NCBI GenBank assembly: GCA_902575815.1
Contig: CACGTA010000003.1
Coordinates: forward strand, 1 to 64,000
Source: an uncultured Alphaproteobacteria bacterium
GTDB taxonomy: Bacteria; Pseudomonadota; Alphaproteobacteria; HIMB59; GCA-002718135
DNA: 64,000 bases
Direction: 5' to 3'
Numbering within the stretch: the first letter of the stretch is position 1; the number at the start of each line of letters is the position of its first letter. Made by a program: the position numbers and the translations under genes. Shown piece by piece: positions 38,551 to 47,122 of this stretch. The notes under the pieces are model-generated. The model made no database searches. It worked only from the letters and a program-made list of their open reading frames with translations, and was not told the origin of the DNA.

Positions 38551-39336
38551 ATGAAGAAAATTAAAATTTTACACAAAAGTTTTGCTAAACCGATAAGCTG
38601 TTTGACTGCATACTCTCCATCAATTGCAAATATTTTAGATGGAAAGATTGATTTAATACTAGTTGGAGACTCTATAGGTTCAACACTCTATGGAATGGAT
38701 AATACTCAGGGAGTTACTATGGATATGATGAAAAATCATGGAGCAGCTGTAAATAAAACAATTAAGAAAAGTTTAAAAGTATTAGATATGCCATATAAAA
38801 CATATGATAATAAAATTGATGCATATAAAAATGCTAAAATACTTTTAAATCACTGTAAGCCTGATTTATTAAAGATAGAAATTAATAAAAAAAAATTAGT
38901 TGTTTTAAAGCACTTAGTAGATAAAAAAGTAAATGTTATTTCTCATATAGGAGTAACACCACAAAGTTTTAAGAATTTTAATAATATTAAAGTTTTAGGA
39001 AAAACTAATAAAGAAAAACAAAATTTATTAGAGTTAGCGAAAGAATCTGAAAAACTTGGAGCTAAAGCAGTATTGTTAGAATGTGTTACAACCGATACAG
39101 CTAAACTAATTACAGAAAATATTTCAATACCTACAATAGGCATAGGTGCTTCAAAATATTGTGATGGTCAGGTTTTAGTATTTGATGATTTAATTAATCT
39201 AACTACAGATGATAAAAAACCAAAATTTGTAAAAAATTATTTTAATTTTAATAAAGTTGCTAGCAATGTAGTAAAAAAATATAATCGAGAAGTTAAACTT
39301 AAAAAATTTCCTAGTACTAAATTTACTTACAATTAA
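38551..39336 (+). CDS. panB: 3-methyl-2-oxobutanoate hydroxymethyltransferase
   Basis: Makes ketopantoate from 2-oxoisovalerate and methylene-tetrahydrofolate for CoA. The 261-residue TIM-barrel protein shows 'PISCLTAYSPSIANIL', 'LILVGDSIGSTLYGMDNT' with the metal Asp, 'VISHIGVTPQSF', 'AKAVLLECV' and 'IPTIGIGASKYCDGQVLVFDD'. It lacks a panC partner nearby. The end overlaps the convergent carbonic anhydrase by four bases. Confidence 0.92.
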   Translation: MKKIKILHKSFAKPISCLTAYSPSIANILDGKIDLILVGDSIGSTLYGMDNTQGVTMDMMKNHGAAVNKTIKKSLKVLDMPYKTYDNKIDAYKNAKILLNHCKPDLLKIEINKKKLVVLKHLVDKKVNVISHIGVTPQSFKNFNNIKVLGKTNKEKQNLLELAKESEKLGAKAVLLECVTTDTAKLITENISIPTIGIGASKYCDGQVLVFDDLINLTTDDKKPKFVKNYFNFNKVASNVVKKYNREVKLKKFPSTKFTYN

Positions 39337-39965
39337 TCTAAGTCTATAAAGTTATTATTATTATCTAAAAACTTGATTAAACCGGAATTAATTTGATACC
39401 ACAAACCAACTACATTCAATTTATTTTCATTAATTGACTTATCTATAAAATCATATTCACGTAAATTTTTAATTGATTGTTTTATATTTTCCTGCTCAAA
39501 AAAAGTTATTTTTTCAGATTCTGGAAGATCATTAGGGATATTGTTGTAAGAATTTTGTAAACAACTTGTCCATTGATTTATGTATTCAAAATCATTCATA
39601 TTTTTTTTATCTAATAAAGTTTTGTAAGAATATTCAACTCCGCCACAATTCGAGTGTCCTAAAATAATTAAGTTAGGAATTTGCAGTACTTTTAATGCGT
39701 ATTCTATGGCAGATAATGTATGTATATTTTTATCCTTATCATTTTTAGAAGGCACAATATTAGCAATATTTCTATGAATAAAATAATCTCCTATATTTCC
39801 TCCAAACATTGTATTCTCAAGAATCCTAGAATCACAACAAGTAATAATCATTGCAATTGGTTTTTGTGGAGTTTTAGAAGCTTGTTCGTATATATGTTTG
39901 TAATCTTCAAAGGTATTCTTTTTCCAGAATTGATATCTTTCAATTAAAAATTTTGGTATTTGCAT
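39333..39965 (-). CDS. Beta-class carbonic anhydrase
   Basis: Interconverts CO2 and bicarbonate, useful for carboxylation reactions in a small marine cell. The 210 residues carry the zinc ligands of the beta class: Cys43 or Cys44 with Asp45-Ser-Arg47 in CCDSR, and His104 and Cys107 in HSNCGG. Also 'GDYFIHRNIANIVP' and 'LSAIEYALKVLQIPNLIILGHSNCGG'. The start lies 40 bp from the divergent dusA gene. Confidence 0.93.
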   Translation of the reverse strand: MQIPKFLIERYQFWKKNTFEDYKHIYEQASKTPQKPIAMIITCCDSRILENTMFGGNIGDYFIHRNIANIVPSKNDKDKNIHTLSAIEYALKVLQIPNLIILGHSNCGGVEYSYKTLLDKKNMNDFEYINQWTSCLQNSYNNIPNDLPESEKITFFEQENIKQSIKNLREYDFIDKSINENKLNVVGLWYQINSGLIKFLDNNNNFIDLD

Positions 39966-40005
39966 AATATTATTTTTTTCAAAATTATTTATATAGCAAA
40001 ATTAG

Positions 40006-40980
40006 ATGAAAAGGGAAATTAGTAGAAAATTCTGTGTAGCTCCAATGATGGGATATACAACTCCATATGCAAGAAAACTTTATAGAATTTTGTCAAATAA
40101 TAGTTTTTTATTTAGTGAAATGATAGCAACAAAATCACTGATTTACTCAAAGAGTAGAGAAAATATTATTGATAATGATTTTAACAACCCTGTTGCTCTT
40201 CAAGTAGGTGGTTCTGAAATTGATGAATTAATAAAAGCTTCTCAAATAGCAATAGATTACAACTACGACGAAATAAACTTAAATGTTGGCTGTCCAAGTA
40301 AAGCTGTTCAAAAGGGTAGTTTTGGTGCATGTCTGATGAAAGATAAAATTCTTGTAAAAAATTGTATAGAAGCTTTACAAAATGATGAGATTGAAGCTAC
40401 ATTAAAATGTAGATTGGGATTAGGCAGAGAATTAAATTACGAATTCTTTGAAGAGTTTATTGATGAGATATCAAAGACTGGAATCAAATTTATTTATGTG
40501 CATGCAAGAAATGCAATTCTTAGTGGTATTAGTCCGCAGGCCAACAGATCAATACCACCACTTAGTTATGATTTTGTAAAAAAAATTAAAAATAAATATC
40601 CCAATATAACATTTATCCTTAATGGAGGTATAAACAATCTTGATAAAGCTGAAAGTCTATTAAAAGAGTTTGATGGTGTAATGGTTGGAAGATTAATTAA
40701 AAATAATCCATTCATATTAAAAGAAGTTGATAACAAGATTTTTAATGAAAAAAATAAATTAATTGATGAATCAATAATTTATAATTATTTTGAATATATA
40801 AAACCAAAATTAGGTTTTGAATCAATATTTAGATTACTAAGTCCTCTGCTTAGTATTTTTTTTTCAGTTCCACATAGTAAAATTTATAAATCTAAGATTA
40901 ATGATTATATGAAAGATCAAAAAATAAATTTAATTGAAGATTTATTGATAAAATTTGTTAGTGAGAAAAATCTTAGTTAA
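40006..40980 (+). CDS. dusA: tRNA-dihydrouridine synthase A
   Basis: FMN-dependent reduction of D-loop uridines in tRNA. The 324-residue protein begins 'FCVAPMMGYTTPYARKLYRIL', has 'LQVGGSEIDEL', 'EINLNVGCPSKAVQKGSFGACLMKDK' (catalytic Cys in the 'FGACLM' loop specific to DusA), 'TLKCRLGLGRE', 'VHARNAILSGISPQANRSIPPL' and 'LNGGINNLDKA...DGVMVGR'. The C-terminal helical domain is present. Confidence 0.92.
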   Translation: MKREISRKFCVAPMMGYTTPYARKLYRILSNNSFLFSEMIATKSLIYSKSRENIIDNDFNNPVALQVGGSEIDELIKASQIAIDYNYDEINLNVGCPSKAVQKGSFGACLMKDKILVKNCIEALQNDEIEATLKCRLGLGRELNYEFFEEFIDEISKTGIKFIYVHARNAILSGISPQANRSIPPLSYDFVKKIKNKYPNITFILNGGINNLDKAESLLKEFDGVMVGRLIKNNPFILKEVDNKIFNEKNKLIDESIIYNYFEYIKPKLGFESIFRLLSPLLSIFFSVPHSKIYKSKINDYMKDQKINLIEDLLIKFVSEKNLS

Positions 40981-40985
40981 ACAGT

Positions 40986-41516
40986 TTAGTATGGTATTTG
41001 GTAAGAAAAACTTAATATTTCAACACCAGGATTTTTTTCACCTAAATTTGCGTTTGAAATATGACTAAGTGAAAGAGCAATTCTATTTTTATTTTTTAAT
41101 TCATAACTTACTTCAAGAGAAGTTCTAAATTGCAGATCATTTCCTAATTTTTTTCCAGAACCATCATCATATATTCCAGCTCCAAAACTTGGTGTAAAAA
41201 AAAATTTACTTTTTTCACCCTCAAATAGTTCACCTAAATTGTCTTCAAAGTAAATCCCAGTCAAAACATAGAAAGCAGAATCATTGGTAAATTCAGTGCC
41301 AAAGAAAGATTTCAAGAAAAAAAAATTATCTTCTTCAGGCCCAATATCAAGTAATGTCTCATCACTCCTATACTCATATCTAAAGTCAGCAGCTTGATTT
41401 TTTTCAGAACCATCAAATTTTATATCATATACACCTAATCCAAAAACATTTAACCCTTTGCTAATTACAGGGTTTGATAATAAAATAATAGCTGTGATAG
41501 TAATGATTTTAAACAC
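40986..41516 (-). CDS. PagL-type lipid A 3-O-deacylase / acyloxyacyl hydrolase
   Basis: An outer-membrane eight-stranded barrel enzyme that removes an acyl chain from lipid A. The 176-residue protein has a signal peptide (about 1-19) and alternating strands. The catalytic signature is near the C-terminus: His152 and Ser154 in SHISNANL and Glu166 in NPGVE. The His-x-Ser pair and the 14-residue His-Glu distance equal those of Pseudomonas PagL (126/128/140). It ends with an aromatic residue as barrel proteins do. It follows rpoH by 31 bp. Confidence 0.82.
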   Translation of the reverse strand: MFKIITITAIILLSNPVISKGLNVFGLGVYDIKFDGSEKNQAADFRYEYRSDETLLDIGPEEDNFFFLKSFFGTEFTNDSAFYVLTGIYFEDNLGELFEGEKSKFFFTPSFGAGIYDDGSGKKLGNDLQFRTSLEVSYELKNKNRIALSLSHISNANLGEKNPGVEILSFSYQIPY

Positions 41517-41547
41517 TTTAATATATTATAATTATTTAATAAGGCTA

Positions 41548-42414
41548 TCAAATGAAAAATTCTTTATTTTGATTAGATATTTCTAAGATAGATTTTTTTA
41601 ACTTTTCTAATGCTTTAGTTTCTATTTGTCTTACTCTTTCTTTACTAATTTTTAGCTTTTGACCTAATTCATCTAAGGTAATGCTTTTTTCTCTAAATTT
41701 TCTAAGACGAATAATTGTTTTTTCTCTTTCATTTAAAGTATCTATAGCTTTGTTAATAAAATCTTTTTGTATTTTTTTATCATTAAAATCTTCGTAGGTT
41801 TCTTCAGGATTTTGACGATCATCAGGTAATAAACTCATTAGATCATTTTCGCTTTCATTGTCAACTTTTTGATTTAAATGTAAATCTCCACCAGCTAGTC
41901 TAGATTCCATATTTTGAACTTCTATTGATTTTACTTTGAGCATGTTTGAAACTTCATTAAGTTCTTCTTGACCCATAAATTCTCTAGAAACATCATTTAT
42001 TTGCTGTTTGATTTTTTTTAGATTAAAGAATAAAGCTTTTTGAGATGCTGTCGAACCAGTTCTTACCACGGACCAATTTTTTAGGATATAATCTTGTATT
42101 GATGCTCTTATCCACCACGAAGCGTAAGTTGAAAGTCTAAAATCTCTAGAAGTGTCAAACTTTTCTAAAGCGTGCATTATTCCCAAAACACCCTCGTGGA
42201 TCAAATCATCTAAAGGTAATCCATAACTTGAATATTTCCTGGCATATGAAACGGCAAGTCGCAGATACGAGTTAAGGATTTTTTGAAGTGATCTTGGGGT
42301 TTTATTCTCTCTCCAGTCGTTAATTAATTCAAATTCTTCATCTTTTTCAAGTATTGCAGCTTTTTTTGATAGTTCTATTAAATTGCTCGAAAAAAAAGAG
42401 TTTTTGAAGACCAT
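41548..42414 (-). CDS. rpoH: RNA polymerase heat-shock sigma factor RpoH
   Basis: A 288-residue sigma-70 family protein lacking region 1.1. Region 2 reads 'LPLDDLIHEGVLGIMHALEKFDTSRDFRLSTYASWWIRASIQDYI', the RpoH box is at 125-134 ('QKALFFNLKK'), and region 4 ends 'LDELGQKLKISKERVRQIETKALEKLKK'. The RpoH box separates it from RpoD. A TATAAT sequence lies four bases before the ATG. It follows the phosphatase-like gene by 30 bp, with carD and fdxA further upstream. Confidence 0.95.
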   Translation of the reverse strand: MVFKNSFFSSNLIELSKKAAILEKDEEFELINDWRENKTPRSLQKILNSYLRLAVSYARKYSSYGLPLDDLIHEGVLGIMHALEKFDTSRDFRLSTYASWWIRASIQDYILKNWSVVRTGSTASQKALFFNLKKIKQQINDVSREFMGQEELNEVSNMLKVKSIEVQNMESRLAGGDLHLNQKVDNESENDLMSLLPDDRQNPEETYEDFNDKKIQKDFINKAIDTLNEREKTIIRLRKFREKSITLDELGQKLKISKERVRQIETKALEKLKKSILEISNQNKEFFI

Positions 42415-42444
42415 AATTATTATACGTTAAATATTTAATTTGGA

Positions 42445-43257
42445 TCATTTATTTTCAAATAAATCTAAAATCTCACCATTTTCACTGAAAATTCCACACA
42501 AAATTCTATTATTAGATAAGGGCTGTTTAAATAAGGTACAAACAATATTATTTTTAGAAATTTCTAACTGATTTATATGTTTAGATTCATATCCTCTTAC
42601 AATCCTCAAAAATGTTTTGTAAGGCTGTTGCATTGTCGAAAAATTTTGATAGCCCCACCAAAAACAATCATTTTGTGCAGATAGAGGTCTAGAAACATCT
42701 ACTCCTCTATTTACAAACAATATTTTTTTTGTGTGTGAATATGCAGCATGTTTTAGATTCAAAAAATATTGAACGTGACCCGGGTTATCATTAATAGCTT
42801 TATTTAAGTTTGAGGTCCATTTTGATATATTGATTGTTCCAGAGGATGCTACTTTTTTAACTTCATTTTCTGAAAAACCATATGATTTAATTGTTTCGTT
42901 TACTCCATGATCAAACATCCATTCTAAGATTTCAGTAGGATTAGGTGCTAGTTGTAATTGCAATAATTTACTAAACATTTCCTCTTGGGCACCTCTTAAA
43001 AATATAATTGAATCAGGTTTCAATTTAAACTTTGACATTAAATTAAATCTTAAATCAATGACACTACTTAAGGTATCTTTTGAGTTATGCCCTAACCCAA
43101 TAATATTACCCAAGAAAATCAATTTGTCGTTTGACTCAAAATTATTCAGAATAAATTCTTTAATAGATATAAATGATTTTAAATTTGAATGTATAGAACC
43201 TATAGCCCATAATTTATTTGATTTTTTTAATTCTACAAAATTACTAATATTTTCCAA
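42445..43257 (-). CDS. PPP-type metallophosphatase relative lacking metal ligands
   Basis: The 270-residue protein follows the calcineurin-like/ApaH layout but the metal-binding residues are replaced. GDxHG is GSIHS (Asp to Ser), GDxVDRG is GNIIGLG (both Asp lost), and GNHE is RGAQEE (Asn and His lost). 'LQLQLAPNPTEILEWMFDHGV' is a well-conserved stretch that I recall from alphaproteobacterial homologues, so this may be an old non-catalytic family rather than a local decay. It sits between carD and rpoH, suggesting a role in stress or transcription control. Function unknown. Confidence 0.65.
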   Translation of the reverse strand: MENISNFVELKKSNKLWAIGSIHSNLKSFISIKEFILNNFESNDKLIFLGNIIGLGHNSKDTLSSVIDLRFNLMSKFKLKPDSIIFLRGAQEEMFSKLLQLQLAPNPTEILEWMFDHGVNETIKSYGFSENEVKKVASSGTINISKWTSNLNKAINDNPGHVQYFLNLKHAAYSHTKKILFVNRGVDVSRPLSAQNDCFWWGYQNFSTMQQPYKTFLRIVRGYESKHINQLEISKNNIVCTLFKQPLSNNRILCGIFSENGEILDLFENK

Positions 43258-43261
43258 GATT

Positions 43262-43765
43262 TTATTTTTTACTCAAAATTTGTTCTATTTTTTCTGTTGA
43301 TTGAAAATAATCTGTTTTTTCAACTGCAGCTACTTCTCTTGCTAAGCGTTCAATAGCAACTTGAAACATTTGTCTTTCACTGTAAGATTGTTCAGCTTGA
43401 CTACTTTTTCTAAACAAGTCTCTTACTACTTCAGAAATTTTAATAGGATCACCAGAAAAGATTTTTGTTTCATATTCCTGGGCCCTCCTACTCCACATAA
43501 TTCTTCGTATTTTAGGTTTTAGTTTTAAAGTAGAGTAAACTTCATCAATAGTTTTTTTTGAAGAAATCTTTCTTAAACCAACCTCGTCTTTTTTTTCAAG
43601 TGGGACTCTAATTATTAGTTTTGATTGTTCCATTTTGACAACATAAAAACTTGTTTTAATATTTGATATCTCCATATTTTCTATTTTTGTAATCTCTCCA
43701 ACTCCATGTTTAGGATAAACAACTATTTCTCCTATTTTGAATTCAGAATTTTTTTTTACTTTCAT
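43262..43765 (-). CDS. carD: CarD/CdnL-type transcription regulator
   Basis: CarD-family proteins bind the RNA polymerase beta subunit and stabilise open complexes, often at rRNA promoters. The 167-residue protein has the N-terminal Tudor-like RNAP-interaction domain 'FKIGEIVVYPKHGVGEITKIE' and 'SKLIIRVPL', and a C-terminal helical DNA-binding part with 'WSRRAQEYETKIFSGDPIKISEVVRDLFRKS' and 'SYSERQMFQVAIERLAREVA'. It starts directly after the fdxA stop. Confidence 0.95.
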   Translation of the reverse strand: MKVKKNSEFKIGEIVVYPKHGVGEITKIENMEISNIKTSFYVVKMEQSKLIIRVPLEKKDEVGLRKISSKKTIDEVYSTLKLKPKIRRIMWSRRAQEYETKIFSGDPIKISEVVRDLFRKSSQAEQSYSERQMFQVAIERLAREVAAVEKTDYFQSTEKIEQILSKK

Positions 43766-44098
43766 CTATTTTCCGGGTTTTTCACTAAAGTGATTGTTAT
43801 ATTTATCTTCAACATTCTGCCATTTTTCTGCATCTTCAGGTGCTTCTTTTTTTTCACTAATATTAGGCCATATTTCAGAATATTTTCTATTGATTTCTGC
43901 CCATTTTTCTATTCCATCCTCTGTATCTGATAAAATTGCATCTACTGGACACTCTGGTTCGCAGACTCCACAATCAATACACTCATCTGGATGTATAACA
44001 AGCATATTCTCACCTTCATAAAAGCAATCAACAGGACAAACTTCTACACAATCCATGTGTTTACATTTTATACATTTTTCATCTACTACGTATGTCAT
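43766..44098 (-). CDS. fdxA: 7Fe ferredoxin FdxA
   Basis: Small electron carrier with one [3Fe-4S] and one [4Fe-4S] cluster. Cysteines are at 9, 12, 17, 21, 25, 40, 43, 46 and 50, in '[20 protein letters not shown]' and '[18 protein letters not shown]'. The 110-residue length with a C-terminal extension ('[18 protein letters not shown]') is typical of alphaproteobacterial FdxA. It directly precedes carD, the usual order. Confidence 0.95.
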   Translation of the reverse strand: MTYVVDEKCIKCKHMDCVEVCPVDCFYEGENMLVIHPDECIDCGVCEPECPVDAILSDTEDGIEKWAEINRKYSEIWPNISEKKEAPEDAEKWQNVEDKYNNHFSEKPGK

Positions 44099-44104
44099 AT
44101 AGCT

Positions 44105-44548
44105 TTAAATTTTATCTAGAGCTCTCTTTCGTGCATTTCCAGACTTTATATCAGAAATATATAGTAGTCCTGCCAACCTTCTAATCAGATTTGACTCATA
44201 ATCATGGATCTCGCCATCAGATAATACAATTTCCCAAAGTGCTTCTATAAGAAGAACTTTTTTATCATCAGAAAAATTTTTATTTATATATGATGTATAA
44301 TAATAAAGAGATTTTGCATTGTCTTTGTTATTTATTGCCTCATCTAGTGCTAATTCAACATTATTTTGATCTTCTTCAAAAATATTTACTAAACTTAATT
44401 TAATTTTACCTAATTCATGATCACTAATTTGACCATCAGTATAAGCTGCCTCAATCATCAGTCCACATAATAAACTTAGATTTGTATTATCATCTCTTTC
44501 TTCTGTAGAATCTTGATTACTTAAAATATTTTTTAATAAATTTATCAA
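44105..44548 (-). CDS. TerB-like protein
   Basis: A 147-residue all-helical protein with paired acidic helices of the TerB (tellurite resistance) fold: 'LCGLMIEAAYTDGQISDHELGKIKLSL' and 'LIEALWEIVLSDGEIHDYESNLIRRLAGLLYIS'. The 'DG.I...E' motifs are the putative metal-binding acidic sites of the family. Tellurite resistance need not be its role. It lies 6 bp upstream of fdxA and 20 bp downstream of the helicase. Confidence 0.8.
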   Translation of the reverse strand: MINLLKNILSNQDSTEERDDNTNLSLLCGLMIEAAYTDGQISDHELGKIKLSLVNIFEEDQNNVELALDEAINNKDNAKSLYYYTSYINKNFSDDKKVLLIEALWEIVLSDGEIHDYESNLIRRLAGLLYISDIKSGNARKRALDKI

Positions 44549-44568
44549 TTTTTACCTTTAACCTACTA

Positions 44569-47118
44569 TTAAAGAAGTTTCTCTAAAACTGCAAAGGGAG
44601 AATTAGGATCTTTTTGAATTTTACTTATTTTAGTTTTTTTGTTTATTGTTTTTTCTTTAATTTTATTTATGTTTTTTTTTGTTTCTCTATTATTTTTGTT
44701 TATAAAATATAATTTTTTATTATCTGAAATAGTTAAATAATCATATCCACAAAAAACCATTATGTCTTTTAGTTGATCACTATTACAACCAATTGGATTC
44801 ATCAAATCAGAATTTTCTAAAAAAGGACCTTTCTTTATTTTTTGCCTTGCTATAAAAAATATTTTTTCAAAAACATCTATTCTAAATACAAATTTGTTAA
44901 TATTTATATATCCAATAGACTGCCAATAGTTCTCTGGCATTTTGACATCTGATATAAAAGATACTCTTCCATTAGTTGGCAATGGGAGAAGATCATCTAT
45001 GTCAATTTTATAGAATGTTTTCCATAAAATTGCACATAGCTCCAAGGGTTTTTTCTTCAATAAACTTGGTATAAAAAAATATTTAGCTCCTATTCTAATA
45101 CCAAGTTTGGAAAGCTGCACTTTACTATCTTGTGAAATTTCCTTTAAAGAGATTTTGAATTTATCTATTGGATAGTTTCCAAAACTTTCAAGACAATTAA
45201 AAGCCATTGCTCTAATTTCTGAATTTAAATCATCATCTAAATTTTTAGTTAAAGGATATATTGTATCTTTAATTTCATTGTCTAACCATTTTTGGAGTTT
45301 TGCAGATATTAGTAGTTTATTTTCTGAAGTTAGAAATTCAGAATTTAAAGCCTCTACAAATGGTTTATAAATTGATTTACCTTTTTTTAGTTTACCAATA
45401 GGTTCATCTCCCCAAAAAACAAAGGTTTCATCTTTAATTTTAATTTTATTAATTTCACCAAAACTAATTGACTCAAATGGTGCATTCAAGAAATTTTCTA
45501 TTTTTTCATCAATCATTTTTCTTACTGATTTTTTTATATTACTAATCGAAAAAAGAGACTGTGAAAATATTTTTTTATCTTCAATCAGGTCAAAACCTTT
45601 AATAATTCCATATCTAGTAGTATCAAGAAATATTTCATTATTATTTTTTTCAAGAATATCTTCAATATTTTGAATATTTGGATTTCTAATAAAAAATTTA
45701 GATGAATAGTCTATGAATTTTTTTGTAAGACTATCGTGTAATTGATCGGATAGTGCATTTTCTATCTTTTGTGTTTTTTCTGTCCAATAATAAGCTTTTT
45801 TTAGCCATTCATAGTTGTTTGAGATATAGGTCCAAGTTCTTATTTGAGAAATCTTTATTGATAACTCAGGGATGCCGCCCCCAAAATTGTCTAATTTACT
45901 AACTTTCTTATTTATCCAATCTTCAGGTATGAAGTAATTATTATCAATTAAAATAAGAAAAATTTCTTTTAGAAATAATAAATAATTATCATTAAATAAT
46001 TTTTCAAAATCTGGAATTTGGCAAATATCCCAAAGTAATTTTAAATTTCTTTTTGTTCCTAAATTTTTTTTTATATTATTATCATTTATTAGGTTGCGAA
46101 AATTTAGCTCGTCTAAAGCATTTTTTTTATGGATGAAATAATTTTGTATAGGATATTTTTTTAATGAAGATAAAAATGAATCAATAGATTTAAAATCTAA
46201 ATCACTATTTCTCCAATAAATTTTTTGAATACTATCAAAATTATGATTTTCTATTTGCTGAATAATACGTTGATCTAAATTACCTGCGTCTTTAGTATAA
46301 CTAAAAGTTCCATCCTGTTTATATCTTCCAGCTCTACCTGCTATTTGTCCTAATTCATTTGGTGTAAGATTACGATTATATCTACCATCAAATTTTTCTA
46401 ATGATGAAAAACTTACATGATTAATATTAAGATTTAAACCCATTCCAATTGCGTCTGTAGCAACAAGATAGTCAACATTTTTATTTTCATATACCTCAAC
46501 TTGTGCATTCCTAGTTCTTGGGCTTAAGGATCCCAAAACAACTGCTGTACCACCTTTGTGAGTTCTTATATTTTCTGCAATTTCATAAACTTTATTTATA
46601 TTAAATGCAATTATTGCAGAACGTGGTTCAAGTTTAGAAAAATTTTGTTTTCTTATAAATGAGAGTTGAGAAAATCTATTTTTTTTTTCAACTACAATTT
46701 TTGGATAAATTTTTTTTAATATATTTTCTATAATTAATGATCCTAAAAAAATAGTTTGAAAATTTCCCCTTAAATTTAAAATTTTGTCTGTAAAAATATG
46801 TCCTCTTTCATAATCGGCAGCTAGTTGTACTTCATCGATAATTACACAATCGACTGATATTTTCTTAGGCATTGACTCAACAGTACAAAAAAAATATTTT
46901 GCTTCCTTAGGATAAATTTTTTCTTCACCAGTTATTAATGCAACTTTGTTAAGTCCAATTCTTTTTACTGCTTTATCATAATTCTCTCTTGCAAGTAATC
47001 TTAAGGGAAATCCAAAAATTCCAGAAGAATAGGAAAATAATTTTTCAAATGCTGTGTAAGTTTTACCAGTATTAGTAGGCCCAAGTATGGCTAGCAAATT
47101 TTCGTCTTCATTGTACAT
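44569..47118 (-). CDS. SUV3/MgpS-like DEAD-box RNA helicase
   Basis: An 849-residue superfamily 2 helicase. Motif I is 'GPTNTGKTYTAFEKL' (residues about 13-27), 'GFPLRLLARENYDK' is motif Ia, 'CVIIDEVQLAAD' is motif II (DEVQ, near SUV3's DEIQ), 'FLGSL' is motif III, 'VATDAIGMGLNLNINHV' is motif V and 'QIAGRAGRYKQDGTF' is motif VI. The large C-terminal half is poorly conserved and ends in a Lys-rich tail. SUV3 unwinds RNA for degradation in mitochondria; the role in alphaproteobacteria is likely RNA turnover. It lies 4 bp downstream of acnA. Confidence 0.88.
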   Translation of the reverse strand: MYNEDENLLAILGPTNTGKTYTAFEKLFSYSSGIFGFPLRLLARENYDKAVKRIGLNKVALITGEEKIYPKEAKYFFCTVESMPKKISVDCVIIDEVQLAADYERGHIFTDKILNLRGNFQTIFLGSLIIENILKKIYPKIVVEKKNRFSQLSFIRKQNFSKLEPRSAIIAFNINKVYEIAENIRTHKGGTAVVLGSLSPRTRNAQVEVYENKNVDYLVATDAIGMGLNLNINHVSFSSLEKFDGRYNRNLTPNELGQIAGRAGRYKQDGTFSYTKDAGNLDQRIIQQIENHNFDSIQKIYWRNSDLDFKSIDSFLSSLKKYPIQNYFIHKKNALDELNFRNLINDNNIKKNLGTKRNLKLLWDICQIPDFEKLFNDNYLLFLKEIFLILIDNNYFIPEDWINKKVSKLDNFGGGIPELSIKISQIRTWTYISNNYEWLKKAYYWTEKTQKIENALSDQLHDSLTKKFIDYSSKFFIRNPNIQNIEDILEKNNNEIFLDTTRYGIIKGFDLIEDKKIFSQSLFSISNIKKSVRKMIDEKIENFLNAPFESISFGEINKIKIKDETFVFWGDEPIGKLKKGKSIYKPFVEALNSEFLTSENKLLISAKLQKWLDNEIKDTIYPLTKNLDDDLNSEIRAMAFNCLESFGNYPIDKFKISLKEISQDSKVQLSKLGIRIGAKYFFIPSLLKKKPLELCAILWKTFYKIDIDDLLPLPTNGRVSFISDVKMPENYWQSIGYININKFVFRIDVFEKIFFIARQKIKKGPFLENSDLMNPIGCNSDQLKDIMVFCGYDYLTISDNKKLYFINKNNRETKKNINKIKEKTINKKTKISKIQKDPNSPFAVLEKLL

Positions 47119-47122
47119 TAAA

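Noticed and set aside
42415..42424. TATAAT four bases before the rpoH ATG as a leaderless promoter
   Set aside because: The spacing would put the transcription start inside the start codon, and AT-rich sequence gives such boxes by chance.
44105..44548. Tellurite resistance operon
   Set aside because: A single TerB-fold protein between fdxA and a helicase; no other ter genes are present.
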